Under the pieces are notes generated by a model. It was not told the DNA's origin. It made no database searches and was given only the letters and a program-made list of their open reading frames with translations. From NCBI GenBank assembly GCA_900208305.1, contig OAPG01000005.1, positions 496,001 to 560,000 of the forward strand: DNA of 64,000 nt, in the 5' to 3' direction. Positions 31,916 through 43,350 of this stretch are shown in pieces (within the stretch, counting starts at the first letter, position 1; each line of letters starts with the position of its first letter). The translations under genes and the position numbers were made by a program. Source of the DNA: Melanopsichium pennsylvanicum (taxonomy: Eukaryota; Basidiomycota; Ustilaginomycetes; Ustilaginales).

Positions 31916-33593
31916 TCAGAGAGATCGGACGTAATTACTTGGAAAGATGCCCAAGCGACCGTTGAGCGATCCACGCCACCACGACTCGTCCTCTTGCCCG
32001 GTCACCTGAATGACATCTCCGACTCGGAAGGGCAGATCTTCTTGCTCTTGCCCGGCAAAGTCGTAGAGCGCTTCTACTTGGGAAGGAAGCGACGAGTACG
32101 TGCTTGGTGTAGTAGTGACACTTGACTCCGGTGCGTACTGTTGCTGCAGCCTCGCTTTCTCTGCTTCGGCCGACTCGTACTGAAGTGCTACCGTAGGTGC
32201 ATCTGCAGGGTGCGAAAACGGATCAGGAAGATCATCGGAGCGCGCCTGGTATGGCTGAGATGACGAGACAGGGTCATTGAACTGCTTGCCTCCTTGCGCA
32301 GTGACGGGCGCATTCGCGAATCTGGTCAAGTAGAAAAGAAAAAGTGTTAGCGCACGCATTCAAGGAGCGAAGACAGTGCAAGATCAAGTGAACTTACTCG
32401 TAGTCGGGCGGAAGATCTGCATATGGCTGCGACGGTGGTGCTTCACTGGAGCCAACAACAGTGGATCCGCCTACGGCCGCTGAGGGAGGCGGTGGCGGCA
32501 GTTTTCGGGACGAAATGCTTCCAACAGGAGCTGTAACTGCACTGTGGTGCTGCTGGTGCTGCTGCTGTTTCTCTTGCTCTGCGTAGTTGCTGGCTTCCTT
32601 CATGTCGGCCTCAGTGAGCTCCAGATCACCTGGTGTTGCGCCCTCAGGAATACGATCAGTGCCCATGACATCGGGCCGACCTTCAGCAGCATAGATCGTC
32701 TGCCACAGAGGCATGATTGCAGCCGGGGCCGGTCCTTGTAGCTGTCCCGAGAGGATCTGATCGACCTTGATGCCCGGCGACTTGTAGAAGCGTCCATTCT
32801 CGTCATCACGCTTGAGAATAATGTTTCCATCCAGCTGGAGGCCTGCATAGAATCCTTTGCTTTTGACGTACGACCAGCAAGGGGCAGCTTCGACACCCGA
32901 ATCGAGCATAGCGCCGTTGCCGACAGGACCGCAGGCTACAGACAGCTCGCCACCGAGGCTCAGTTTAGGATGCTTGAAGGCCTCCACTGCCTTTTGATTG
33001 CGGAGGACTAGGACGACATCATAGATGTCAAGACCGATCAGAAGTCCGTACCCGAGAGTGTGGACGAGCAGACCCGAAGGAGCAGACCATGAACCGTCGG
33101 GTAGACGCGAAAGCACAACACCGGATCCAGATGCGCCAGAGAAACCAAAACCAGTGCGAAAGACGGTAAAGATGGCGAGTCCATGTGCTTTCTGCAGCAC
33201 CTTGGGCGGGATCTTTCGAATCACTTTCTGCGTCTTGCGATGATCGTACTTGTGTGGGTCCTTGATCTTCTTGCCGTTTGCGTCTACTTTTGGAGCAGCA
33301 GGTGTGATGACGGCGTTCTGATCGTTGATGCCATCTGCGTTATTCGCATCCACGTCGACCGAGGCACCCTTGGTGGTGAAGGTGCGCAGAATCCTGGCGG
33401 CTTTATCGCATTCCAGACTCAGCTCGGTAGGCCAGAACGACTCAGCGCCAAACTTGCCTGCTGTTCGATTGGTCCAATTGCCGACGGGTGCCAGCACATT
33501 CCAAGCACCGGTCTCGACCTTCTTGTATCCTTGCTTGAATTTATCCCATTTGGGATCGTCCGTTTTGAGCGCTTTCTTGAGATCAATGGGCAT
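31916..33593 (-). CDS. YSC84: SYLF-SH3 actin patch protein, Ysc84/Lsb3 (SH3YL1) family
   Basis: Two exons, 33593-32398 and 32321-31916, with a 76-base intron (GTAAGT...GACCAG); the splice joins PPDYE to FANAPV and gives 533 residues. The N-terminal SYLF domain (about 1-260) is seen as KVIRKIPPKVLQKAHGLAIFTVFRTGFGFSG-type sequence, GVVLSRL, YDVVLVLRN and GGELSVACGPVG. A proline-rich linker (LPPPPPSAA) follows, and residues about 475-533 are a complete SH3 domain (ALYDFAGQEQEDLPFRVGD, WWRGSLNGRLGIFPSNYV). These proteins bind PI lipids and Las17/WASP and promote actin assembly at endocytic sites. PPDY at the exon junction is a canonical PPxY motif. An upstream in-frame ATG at 33746 would add 51 residues (see findings). 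Confidence 0.93.
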
Positions 33594-33671
33594 GTTGATT
33601 TTCTTGTTGGTGATGGAGGAAGTCAGATGCCGGTTGATTTTCTTGTTGCTGATGGAGAAAGTCAGATGCCG
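33594..33671 (-). repeat. 39-bp tandem duplication abutting the YSC84 start codon
   Basis: Two 39-base copies (33594-33632 and 33633-33671) differing at two positions, ending immediately before the ATG. The unit is 13 codons long and stays open in the YSC84 frame, reading RHLT(F/S)SI(S/T)NKKIN twice. Confidence 0.9.
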
Positions 33672-34198
33672 GATTTGATTGTGATGGCAGGTGGTCGCTC
33701 CAAACTGGGTGGCGGCGATGGAAGAACGATGTATTCGCTCGAGCATCCGATATGCGGCCCATTAAAAGCACGCACGATCCAGGCGCATTGCGTGAGTGAC
33801 AAGGTGGACGGCACAGCCTCCACAGCCGGACCAGAAAGTGTTCAGCTCCACGGCGCTTTCGGAAATTCTGCTGCAGGTGGCCATAGGACGAGCAGAGTTC
33901 TAATTTTGAGCATGTCAATTGTCTTTCGGCTCACACCCTGGCTTCGTCAACAGCAAGCTTGGTAAGGCCAGATACAGCCAGTGACTTGCCGGGGCATATT
34001 CGTGTGGTTCGTCAAAGTCATGGAGGGTGAGGCTACGCGCATTCGAGGACCAAGAGAATTACGTCACAGCATAAATAAGTGAAATAAAAGTACAAAGGAT
34101 ACAAGTACAAAAAGTGAGTGCGAGGCAGGACAGAAATTCGCACGTCCTAGGGTATATCCAGTCCAATCATCCTTGTTTTCGAAAGTGTTTAGTTTTTT
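33672..34198. other. Spacer, YSC84 / HOS2
   Basis: Leader and promoter of YSC84 and the 3' end of HOS2. A possible in-frame N-terminal extension of YSC84 covers 33594-33746. No other gene is seen. Confidence 0.5.
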
Positions 34199-35527
34199 TC
34201 ACACCTTGACCTCCTCCTCGACCCACGCACCAGCCAAGTCAGGCGGCAGCTCCTGCATCTGCACGCTAGGTGCACCATGCAAATATCTCAATTGTTCCAA
34301 GATCTGTACTCGGATTTTCTCCAAACTTGCTTTTGAGTTCTGATTTTCGACCCTTCCCACCTGTGTTGTCTCGTGCAATCTGTAGCTGGGCGCAAAGAAT
34401 TCCATGTACGGCGTGGTCGGTAACGTGTCCGGGATGCTACAGCCAGTGAGAACAGATGTTTCGTAAGCCCAACATCTGGCAACATTGCGAATGGTGTATC
34501 CTCCTCCGCCGAGGACGAGCAGTGGGAGACCGAAGGATTTGATGAACTGAACGCACTCGCCGTGAGCAGCGATGCTGAGATTGAAGCATCCCAATCTGTC
34601 GAGGCCGAGGGAGTCAGCTCCACATTGTAAGACGATGGAAGAGGGGCGGAAAGTGGTGATGCAGGGTTCCATGACCGACTTGAAGAGGGCTACGTAGCCG
34701 GAATCATCAATGCCGTCTTGGAGTGGGACGTTGAGGCAGAAATGTTTGCCCAAACCAGTGCCTATTTCGTCAATGTTGCCTGTGCAGGGGAAGAAGTCGT
34801 TGCCGTACTTGTGAAACGAGACTGTCATTACGCGATTCGAGTTGTAGAATGCTTCTTGTACTCCATCTCCGTGGTGAATGTCGATGTCGATGTACAAGAC
34901 TCGTGGATGGTAGCGGAGAAGTTCCATGATGCCGAGGACAATATCATTGACATAGCAGAATCCGGAAGCTTCGAATTTTTTTGCGTGGTGCAAGCCGCCA
35001 GACCAGTTGATTGCGATATCTGTTTCGCCTGCAGCCAGCCTTCTTGCACCTGCGAGACTTGCGCCGGAGTAAGCTTTGCAAAATTCATACATGCCATCGA
35101 AGACGGGACAGTCGTCGGCAAAGTTGAATTTGGTGAATGCTGCGGAAGGGGGTGTGGACGGTGTGACGTTGGCAAGGAAATCGACATAGTCGCTATCGTG
35201 GAACATTTCGAGCTCTTGCTTTGTGGCTTCGCGTGGGGTAAAAACGCTCATATGCTTGTGAAGGCCGTATGCGAGAACGAGACGATTGGTGAGTGTAAGT
35301 CGGGCAGGTTTCATAGGATGCCTCTCTCCATAGTGAAAGTCGCCAACGCCAGAGGGATGATAGTAGGATACACGAGGATTGGAATGGGGTTGAATGTGGT
35401 GTGCGTCCTTGAAGATGGCTTGTCCGGAGCCGTTGGCGTCAGATCGGTCGTAAAAGAAGGGGGATGAGGAGAAAGTGGAGTTCGCATTGCCTCCTGTCGA
35501 GGCCATGTCAAAGTCTATAACCACCAT
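34199..35527 (-). CDS. HOS2: Class I histone deacetylase, Hos2/HDAC3 type
   Basis: 442 residues from the first ATG (35527); Met8 (35506) is an alternative, and the frame upstream has no ATG. The class I core is complete: [38 protein letters not shown] (active-site His pair), [16 protein letters not shown] (zinc Asp/His), [18 protein letters not shown] (second zinc Asp) and [15 protein letters not shown] (catalytic Tyr). [15 protein letters not shown] and [13 protein letters not shown] with a short C-terminal tail fit Hos2/HDAC3 better than Rpd3. Hos2 works in the Set3 complex, acting on histone H3/H4 tails within active genes. The N-terminal 70 residues are low-complexity and not conserved. 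Divergent to an SLC35F6-like gene. Confidence 0.92.
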   Translation of the reverse strand: MVVIDFDMASTGGNANSTFSSSPFFYDRSDANGSGQAIFKDAHHIQPHSNPRVSYYHPSGVGDFHYGERHPMKPARLTLTNRLVLAYGLHKHMSVFTPREATKQELEMFHDSDYVDFLANVTPSTPPSAAFTKFNFADDCPVFDGMYEFCKAYSGASLAGARRLAAGETDIAINWSGGLHHAKKFEASGFCYVNDIVLGIMELLRYHPRVLYIDIDIHHGDGVQEAFYNSNRVMTVSFHKYGNDFFPCTGNIDEIGTGLGKHFCLNVPLQDGIDDSGYVALFKSVMEPCITTFRPSSIVLQCGADSLGLDRLGCFNLSIAAHGECVQFIKSFGLPLLVLGGGGYTIRNVARCWAYETSVLTGCSIPDTLPTTPYMEFFAPSYRLHETTQVGRVENQNSKASLEKIRVQILEQLRYLHGAPSVQMQELPPDLAGAWVEEEVKV

Positions 35528-36886
35528 GATGAGGGTGGAGGGCGGAGAGGGCGGAGGACGGAGATCTAGGGTGGACGGGTTCAAAAAGTCATAGGGAAAC
35601 GATTGGAGGATGGGATCGTCAGCCTGATTTGAGTTAGGTTGACGCCGCCAGCCAGTGTGTTTGATTTTTGAGGCTTGAAAGCGCTATCGCGAGTTTGATT
35701 GATGATGGTGGATGGATGTGGTCTTGCCAGGGTGTGTCTATCTTGAGAAAGTACCAAAGAAGGTACCAAGAAGCTCGAAGCTGAGCTGCGTGATTCGGAT
35801 CCGCTGGATTGAGCATTTATTGTGTGGCGGCTTGTAACTCTAACAGAGCCACAGGAAAAATGGCTACGCCCGAGTGCGTTTGTTTAAACAGCGTTTGTGG
35901 GTTGTGTCTCGCCAGCTTGACCGGCAATCTGTAAAATCAAGCATCCAGCTGCAGCACCCAGCGTCAGTCGTGGGTCCAGGCGAAATTGAGCCGCTCAAAG
36001 GTATTGAGCGTCAGTTCACGTCATATATTTTTGTGTTTCTCTGATTTGTCCAATTTCGGTTGGCAGTGTAGAAATTGAGGCAGCTTTAGAGTCTGTCGTG
36101 TCAAGCTTGCTGAGAGGGTTGGATGGAAATTTGGGTGACGACAGCACACGAGTCAGACGAGCGCGAATTTTGTCTCTTCGGCACAACGCCGGCGTTGAGT
36201 GATTGGCAATCAATCAAGGGTCCTAATCTGAACTGTTCTGTACTCTACTGGCACCTCATAACTTGGTAATGTAAATGAATTCACTGTAACTCAGTGGGAT
36301 ACATCGCATGTGACTCCTCCACTGCTGCTGCTGCATTCAATCACACTCTGTGCTTATCTCGGTCCAAGCTCAACCGACCAGCCCGCCACGCACACACAAA
36401 GACAACCCATCCTCCTCCTCCTCCTCCTCCTCCTCCTCCTCCTACTCATCCCATCTCTTGCTCCTGTTCACTCGCTCCATCGTCAATTCGTAACACAACC
36501 TCAAAGCTCTATACTGCGGGTCTTATCGGCGCTCCAAAGGCTCCATCTCACGCTCTATACCCCCTCCCAAGCACTCTGCTCGATCTGCTGATACGTGTAC
36601 ACTCAACCTCAAGCATCCATCAAGCTCACAAGTACGCCCGACACACCTACGACAAGACATCATCACGACCCAAGCCTCCAACTCAATTCAGCTCGTTGCT
36701 CTATCCAGCTCACAGTTGAATCTATTCACTGCATTCGGTCAACCGCAATCGTGTCACCGCCTGCCATCCAGAGCAGATCCGATCTCGTCTCGCTTTGAGG
36801 CATCGCCCTCAGCAGAGGCCTCCAATCCCCCTTTGTCCCCTCAAAACCAATCATCACAGCTCGACACGGACAAGGATAAGCCGAAA
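35528..36886. promoter_or_regulatory. Divergent intergenic region, HOS2 / SLC35F6-like
   Basis: 1.36 kb with leaders and promoters of two divergent genes. The right half is pyrimidine-rich and contains a CCT microsatellite. Several frames are open through it only because of its low complexity. Confidence 0.5.
36411..36443. repeat. CCT/AGG microsatellite
   Basis: About eleven CCT units in the likely 5' leader or promoter of the SLC35F6-like gene. Confidence 0.9.
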
Positions 36887-38356
36887 ATGCTGACCACGCG
36901 CTCCCTCGTCCCCGTCTTTGTTGTGGGCATGTTGCTGACCGGTATCAGCAACTCGCTTCTCAACAAATACCAAGATATGCAATGCGTCGCCAATTGCGAT
37001 TCATCCGACCCAAAGATGAGACAGGAGTTCTCTCAGCCCGTCTGGCAAACACTCCAGATGTTCCTGGGAGAATGCCTTTGTCTTCTCCCCGTCCTTCTCC
37101 GCGCACTCTACTCCCGTGTTTCTGGCAACGCTGCGCGCGATGCTGCACTCAAGAAACCCCTCCTCGCTCCACCTGACTCTGGCATCGTCTTTGACGGGGA
37201 CAACTCTCCCCGTTCCCGTGGTGCTTCTGCCTTATCCTCCTACGAAGCCACTCGAGGTCGCACAATCCACACTGGCGCCACACACGCACCAACACAACCC
37301 ACTTCGGTCCCCGCCCCACCCTTTGAGATTGCTTCACGCGCAGTTCAGCCCGGCGAGTTGGGCGACAGCGAGTTTACCAATCTCAACGACTCATCGTATA
37401 TTCACAATGTCGATACAGACGAGATTCAAGCGTTCAAAGGAGAGACCATGTCGGGCAAAGCAATCGGGCTCTTCTTCATGCCTGCCTTGTGCGACATTTG
37501 CGGAACAACCTTGATGAACGTCGGATTGCTCTTCACCCCCGTGAGCATCTACCAGATGACCCGTGGCGCGCTGGTCCTTTGGGTCGGCGTCTTCAGCGTT
37601 ATCTTTTTGAGAAGACAATTGCATCTCTTCCAGTGGCTTTCGCTCGTCACCGTCATGATGGGGGTGTCTGTTGTAGGTTTGAGCGGAACCGTTTTCAAAT
37701 CGCCTGAAGCATCCCCATCAGAGAACGGAGGGGAGGACGAGATCCCAGAAACGGCTCAAGCTCTGCTGGGAGTTCTCTTGATCCTCTTTGCCCAACTATT
37801 CACCGCCTCGCAATTTGTTCTTGAAGAGAAAATCATGTCTCGCTACTCGGTGGAACCTCTGCTTGCCGTTGGATACGAGGGCCTCTTTGGAGCCATCACA
37901 ACGCTCATTGCTATGCCCTTGCTCCACTTCTTTATCGGTTCAACTCCTGAAGGTAAGGGTGGATACTTTGACATGAGTGCAGGCTTTTACCAAATCCTCG
38001 CTGTCCCCGCAGTACTTGTCAGCAGTATTGCGATCTGCCTCACTATTGCGTTCTTCAACTTTTTCGGTCTTTCGGTAACTCGCAGTGTATCAGCCACCGC
38101 AAGGAGCACCATTGACACTTGCAGGACTTTGGGTATCTGGGTGGTATCCTTAACGCTTGGATGGGAAACTTTTAAGTTCGCATCAGGAAGTTTGCAGGTG
38201 TTGGGTTTCGTACTGTTGGTGTATGGAACCTTCCTGTTCAACGGTATTGTCGGTCCACCGGGTTGGTGTACCGGGCACACAAGCAGGGGTGAGTACAGCA
38301 GTGTATCTGGTGACGAATCAGAGACGGGCGATGAAAGCGGTGTTTCCCGTGCTTAG
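36887..38356 (+). CDS. Drug/metabolite transporter superfamily protein, SLC35F6-like
   Basis: 489 residues from the ATG at 36887 (MLTTRSLVPVFVVGMLLTG); the frame upstream lacks an ATG. About ten hydrophobic segments: one at the N-terminus (VPVFVVGMLLTGISNSLLNKY), one near 60, then after a polar loop of about 130 residues a packed set including GLFFMPALCDICGTTLMNVGLLFTPVS, SIYQMTRGALVLWVGVFSVIFL, LLGVLLILFAQLFTASQFVLEEK and a C-terminal pair. The pattern TLMNVGLL...SIYQMTRGA...FSVIFLRRQL is that of the SLC35F6/nucleotide-sugar transporter-like group. The transported substrate cannot be told from sequence. The location is probably an internal membrane (Golgi, lysosome/vacuole or mitochondrion have all been suggested for relatives). 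Convergent with RSP5. Confidence 0.82.
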   Translation: MLTTRSLVPVFVVGMLLTGISNSLLNKYQDMQCVANCDSSDPKMRQEFSQPVWQTLQMFLGECLCLLPVLLRALYSRVSGNAARDAALKKPLLAPPDSGIVFDGDNSPRSRGASALSSYEATRGRTIHTGATHAPTQPTSVPAPPFEIASRAVQPGELGDSEFTNLNDSSYIHNVDTDEIQAFKGETMSGKAIGLFFMPALCDICGTTLMNVGLLFTPVSIYQMTRGALVLWVGVFSVIFLRRQLHLFQWLSLVTVMMGVSVVGLSGTVFKSPEASPSENGGEDEIPETAQALLGVLLILFAQLFTASQFVLEEKIMSRYSVEPLLAVGYEGLFGAITTLIAMPLLHFFIGSTPEGKGGYFDMSAGFYQILAVPAVLVSSIAICLTIAFFNFFGLSVTRSVSATARSTIDTCRTLGIWVVSLTLGWETFKFASGSLQVLGFVLLVYGTFLFNGIVGPPGWCTGHTSRGEYSSVSGDESETGDESGVSRA

Positions 38357-38585
38357 GTTTGCAGTACATAACTTAGCTGCTCTTTTCAATCCCTTGACCT
38401 CTTCTCAGTCTCATTTTCCATGTTTCCACAATTAGCCCTTTCTTCCTTGTAACATCAGCATGGTCCGGTCATATTACTAAGCCATTTGAAACAGTATGAT
38501 ACCTTTTGACTGAATGTGACTTGACTGATTTCGCTGCAACTCACGTTGGAAAGTCTTTCCAATCGATTGCCAAAACCAGATTGAG

Positions 38586-38617
<32 letters not shown>

Positions 38618-38893
38618 ATCAAACCCATCACGATCCGAACCTCAAGAGTTGATCGAAAACAATCTGACGATTCCAAAAAAAAAGCCTAAACAAGGAGAAA
38701 CAAACGAAACCAAAAAAGCTCATCGAGCAAACAAAACGATACATACATAACAAACTGGCATGATGTCATCAGAGGAAAAAAAAGGTAACCAAACAACTTT
38801 TGCAAGAATTGAGACCAAGAATGATTCACAGAACATGAAAATATACTTCTACGTTCTTTTCAGAGTAATTACTTTGCGAGGAAAGAAACCTCT
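38357..38893. other. Convergent 3' spacer, SLC35F6-like / RSP5
   Basis: 3' ends of two convergent genes. It contains a compound CT/CA microsatellite and several A-runs. No gene. Confidence 0.5.
38586..38617. repeat. CT/CA compound microsatellite
   Basis: About ten CT units followed by about six CA units. Confidence 0.9.
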
Positions 38894-41443
38894 CTACTCG
38901 TTACCAAAGCCCATACCCTCCTCGATCGCCAACGCCAGCTTGTTCTCCAACGTTTCAAACGACGGATAAGGAGGCAAATCAATCCTGTTGAAACAAGTAT
39001 GACTCTTTGGCAACTGATTCACTTCACCCGACTTTTCAATCGTAAACCTCCTCGGACCATCCGAGCCCTGCAGATCCTTAAACCCATTCACAGGAATCCT
39101 CGATGTACCCGTCGCAAACTGCAACAACCTCGACTTCTTTTCTGTAGGCCAAGCGCGTACACACTGCCAGAACCATTGAACCACCTGATCCTGTTCCGTA
39201 AATCCACGATAATCGGTAAACTTCTTCCAATCATCCACATCAATCTCACTCATACCACCGATGAGCAGCTCCAACTCGCGCTCATCAAACACGTTGATCA
39301 AATCCTGCGGAATCAACTCGGTAAATCCAGAGATGAACGCCTTGAATTGTTCCTCAACACGTTTCGAGATCCTCCATTCCGTCATGAGTTCGACATACTC
39401 CTTCTTGTTCTCATCCGTAACCTCAACCTCCTCTCCTCCCGGTTTGAGCTCCACCGAGTTCATCTCGCCAAATTTGTCCTCCACCGCTGTGAACGTTTCT
39501 TCTACGATCCCTTCGATGCTATTATCCAGCATCCAGTGCAAACTCCTGTGATAGTCCGCGTCAACACTTTCCAAATCACTCAGCGTGATCTTCTTGTTCA
39601 AGATCATCTTGTAAAACGAGACAATAAAGTACGCGTCCAAGAATCGCCTGTGGAAGATGGCCAATCCAAGAACCCTTCCAATGAACTTGAAGTAATTCAA
39701 GTGCTCGGGGTTAATGCCAGAATGTGGGTTGATCTGGAGGGTGTAGTTGTCGTGGGCACTATACTCGAAGAGACAGTAGAAGGGGTTGAACATCTCGTGC
39801 GAAAGCAAGAAGAAAAATTCTCGCGAGAGGCCACCATAGTCAAGGCCATCTTCGCCGTCAAACTTGATCATGAGACGCTTCTTGAGATCGTTCGGTTGCT
39901 GACGCATGATTTCAGCATATGAGTCTTCAAAGATGTGGGAACGGCGCACTTTGATGTGGCACTGACCCGGAATGGGTCGCAACGCGGGCTGCGATCGGAA
40001 GTAGATGAGCTTGCGTCGGAAATCGCGCTTGTACTGAGGCACGTTCTGGTCAAGAGACGAAGGCAGTCGAGGGTCGTCCCAGGTGGTGGTCTTGGTGTTG
40101 TGATCGACAAAATAGACTCGCGCTGTGGAAGTGAGGCGCATTTCCCAACCACTGGGGAGAGGGCCAAGCTGCGACACGCTCTGAGGCTGAACGGTGAGGT
40201 TGCTGCCGTTGGGGCCCATGATTCGAAGTATTTGCTGTCGTCGCGGGTCGACCCAGGTAGTGGTACGAGTGTTGTGGTCTACAAAGTAAGGACGACCTTC
40301 AGGAGTGTGGCGCTGCTCCCAACCTGCAGGGAGAGGGCCGTTGCCAGCAGTGGTGCTAGAGCTGGCCGGCAAAGGGTTGGCTGAAGACGCAGCAGCTCCG
40401 GGGTTGGTGATGGCAGAGCCAGCGACGGACGATCGTGAAGTGTCACCATCGTTCACGCCGAGAAAATCATCGGCCAAAGCACGGTTGCTGTGTCTCTGGC
40501 GGTCAGCGGCCGAAGTGCTGGCGGCAGCAGCGGTATTGGCGCTTGGGTTGGTGGATGGCCTGGTCCATGTGGTGGAACGGGTGTTGTGGTCAACGTAATA
40601 GGTACGGCCGAGGTGGTCAGTCCTCCTCTCCCAACCGGCAGGCAGAGGTCCATACTCGTCAGAGCGAGCATCTTGCGAGCTGGTAGTGCGCGAGGCTGTG
40701 GAGGCTGGGGCAGCCGAAGACCTAGCCTCGGTGGATGCGCCTGCAGAGGCGGAGGTAGCTGCGGTGGGAGCGGCAGCGGTGCTTGGCGAGGATGATGCAA
40801 CGTCAGCGGTGGAGGTGGGTCGGCTCGAAGCATCTGCGCTGGCGGGGGTGGAAGCAGCTGCAGCAGCGACTGGCGTAGCGGCTCCGCTTCCAGAGGTGGA
40901 AGGCCGAGCATCGGTGCGTGCGGCGTTGGATGAAGCTGGGGTAGAAAGCGAAGCCGACGAGGCATTCGAGGCACCGGGGACAAGAAGATTGGTAGGACCT
41001 GCCGTCGAATTGTTGTTGATCGGAGTCGAAACATTGGTGTTCAGGTCAATGATGAGCTTACCGTGGACGACGAGATTGTCGTTGGACTTTTTTAGCTCCT
41101 TGTTGAGCAGGCGCTTTCCGCCAAGCTCGAGATCGAGGACATCGGCGACACGAATGTTGATGACGCCGAGGAAGCCCTGGTCGCGCTTTTTGAACTTCTT
41201 CTGGTCGAAAATCTGGACGGCGATGACGGATGAGTCGGTGACATTAATGTCGAAGCTGTCGTTCCAATAAGGGTTGAGTGTCTTTTTGATGACCGAGGTT
41301 GAGTGGGTCTGTTCGCCATCGACGGTGACGATGGCAAAAGGATCCGGGAGACGGAAGACGTCGCGCTTGGCCAAGCCGTCAGCAGCAACAACAGTGATGC
41401 AGATCTTTCTCGAAAGAGAGCCGGGGTTTCGAGGGTTGACCAT
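38894..41443 (-). CDS. RSP5: HECT-type E3 ubiquitin ligase Rsp5 (NEDD4 family)
   Basis: 849 residues with full NEDD4 architecture. The C2 domain is at about 10-135 ([27 protein letters not shown]), followed by an Ala/Ser-rich linker. Three WW domains lie at about 265-296, 369-400 and 427-458, each starting GPLP(A/S)GWE and ending TTTW or STTW. The HECT domain runs from about 515; [11 protein letters not shown] carries the catalytic Cys at 817. The short C-terminus EGMGFGNE is typical. Rsp5 attaches Lys63-linked ubiquitin to membrane cargo chosen by alpha-arrestins and other PY-motif adaptors, and also acts in lipid regulation and endocytosis. It has three WW domains, as in yeast. Intronless. 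Two genes in this window encode proteins with LPSY or PPxY motifs. Confidence 0.97.
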   Translation of the reverse strand: MVNPRNPGSLSRKICITVVAADGLAKRDVFRLPDPFAIVTVDGEQTHSTSVIKKTLNPYWNDSFDINVTDSSVIAVQIFDQKKFKKRDQGFLGVINIRVADVLDLELGGKRLLNKELKKSNDNLVVHGKLIIDLNTNVSTPINNNSTAGPTNLLVPGASNASSASLSTPASSNAARTDARPSTSGSGAATPVAAAAASTPASADASSRPTSTADVASSSPSTAAAPTAATSASAGASTEARSSAAPASTASRTTSSQDARSDEYGPLPAGWERRTDHLGRTYYVDHNTRSTTWTRPSTNPSANTAAAASTSAADRQRHSNRALADDFLGVNDGDTSRSSVAGSAITNPGAAASSANPLPASSSTTAGNGPLPAGWEQRHTPEGRPYFVDHNTRTTTWVDPRRQQILRIMGPNGSNLTVQPQSVSQLGPLPSGWEMRLTSTARVYFVDHNTKTTTWDDPRLPSSLDQNVPQYKRDFRRKLIYFRSQPALRPIPGQCHIKVRRSHIFEDSYAEIMRQQPNDLKKRLMIKFDGEDGLDYGGLSREFFFLLSHEMFNPFYCLFEYSAHDNYTLQINPHSGINPEHLNYFKFIGRVLGLAIFHRRFLDAYFIVSFYKMILNKKITLSDLESVDADYHRSLHWMLDNSIEGIVEETFTAVEDKFGEMNSVELKPGGEEVEVTDENKKEYVELMTEWRISKRVEEQFKAFISGFTELIPQDLINVFDERELELLIGGMSEIDVDDWKKFTDYRGFTEQDQVVQWFWQCVRAWPTEKKSRLLQFATGTSRIPVNGFKDLQGSDGPRRFTIEKSGEVNQLPKSHTCFNRIDLPPYPSFETLENKLALAIEEGMGFGNE

Positions 41444-43350
41444 TGTAATAGAAGAGAGGCTGTGAATATGCTGTTGGAGGGATTATAATGTTGTGTCGAG
41501 CAGCGGGTAGTGGTAATATTACGCTGAACCGAAAAGATCGACGTTGCAACGACGAGACCAAGATGCCCAAGGATGACGAAATGAGCTCGAATGAAGTGCT
41601 TCAAGCAAAAGGGAGCGGTGTAGGTTGTTTGCTGTTTGTCAATATTGGCAAGAAGTATAAGGCTTCTCGATCACCTACACTCCAAAACTGGAATACAGGC
41701 AAAAGTGGCTTGCTGTGAAATATGTCGCTGAGGATGTCAATTTGAGATGTGGGGAGAATGAAGTAGGTGCGACCGAGATGAGGGCTAGAGACGGTGGTAA
41801 GGGAGAAGGAGATGATGATGAAGTGATGGCGAACGATAGGTGTGGTGCACCGCCCACGCCTGTGGAGTGTGCACTTGTGTGATTATTGTGTGGACTGTGA
41901 TGAGCCGTCAAGAGAGCACAGTAAATGGCTCAGAGACACACTTCATAGACAAGTGCGCGAATCGGGTGAGTAATGGCGGCCCAGGATGGACAGGAAGTTG
42001 GAAAGGGAGTCAGGCATGACACTGGTCAACTGCCCGTCCGCTTGGTTGAATTCAAAGCAGGTGCAATTCTTTGTGATTTTGCGACGTGAATGTGTGTGTG
42101 CCTTTGTGGAATAAGTGGGACATTTTGCTCCGATCTGGGCTACATTATTTTGCTGACACCATTGACAGATTACCTTCACATTTCTCTATTTCTTGCCTCC
42201 CGCCCGCGATCCCTGCCATAAAACGATTACAATTTTTAGGCCCAGTCCACTGAAGAATTGTTTCAATTTTAGTCGAGTTGCATTCGAGCTTGTCTGGAGC
42301 GAACTTGGCCGCTTCTTCCCTGCAATTAGAGAATCAAAAGAAAGAAAAAATCAATTCGTTTTCTCGAATTCCTTTCTCAGCCACTGTTCCTACCTCACTG
42401 TCTATGCTTCCTTCCTACCTTTCAAAGAGCCAAACCACATCGTATGATAGATCGTAATGGTAGCCACAATTGTAGCGTGTCGATCTTGCTCCGTAGTCCG
42501 TAAGCTCATGTCTTCATCACGCCTGCCAAGATGTCTTCGTCATGTCCCAATCATCGTAACTGAGCAGACAATGAAGGATGACTCAGCAAATAAGGATATA
42601 TACATATATATATAGTTCGAGCTCAGTTGTGATACGTTGTTACGAAAAGCACAACCCTTACAATGACATGGGCCGAAGGGCTACAATTCTGCTCATCTAT
42701 CTTACGAACGGTCGACCATGATTACGAACAATATTACAATAACATGATGGTGATGGTTACGAAACCCACATGGGTGGATATGAACGGCCACTGAAAAAGA
42801 AATATATTGTAAATAATATTAAATAGGAACAACTAGCTGCCGGCTGTTGGTTTTCGAATTATTAAATGCGACACTGCTGCGCTTTCGAGCAAACCTTTGG
42901 ACGTCTCAATTCTTCGTGTCGGAGAAAAAGGAAAGAGAGAGTCTCCGCGGAGGCACAGATGTCAAATCTCAAACCGCAAGTACACGTGTGTCAGTGTGTC
43001 GGCGGCAGGGATATCTGCCGCTGCATCCCTTTGAACTGACAGCCTCACAAGCATACTCTCATCATTATCTGTTGGATGGGTATATATGGCACCAAACGAT
43101 GAATGCTGTGCTCAACTGATACCGTCCTGAAATGACGCAGAACGACCCGCTCTGAAAAGCAACACAGACACATCGACGACACAGAAGGAGTGTGATTACG
43201 AAGAAAGCAAAGCGGATCAGTGACAAATGTGCGAAGAACGCTGAAAGAATGGTTTCAGGATATGTCATGGTACAAACACGCAAACCGGAAATATTCTCTG
43301 TGGACGATGACCGTGGTCTGGCTCAGTAAATCCAGCGTGAGAGCTTACCC
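41444..43350. other. Intergenic region upstream of RSP5
   Basis: 1.9 kb. The RSP5 promoter and leader occupy the first part; AT-rich DNA with TA repeats lies near 42598-42616 and at 42795-42830. No frame here has recognisable domains or good start context. Confidence 0.5.

Noticed and set aside
36294..36719. Plus-strand 141-codon frame with a poly-proline run
   Set aside because: The frame is open because of the CCT microsatellite and C-rich leader DNA; it is more likely 5' leader of the SLC35F6-like gene.
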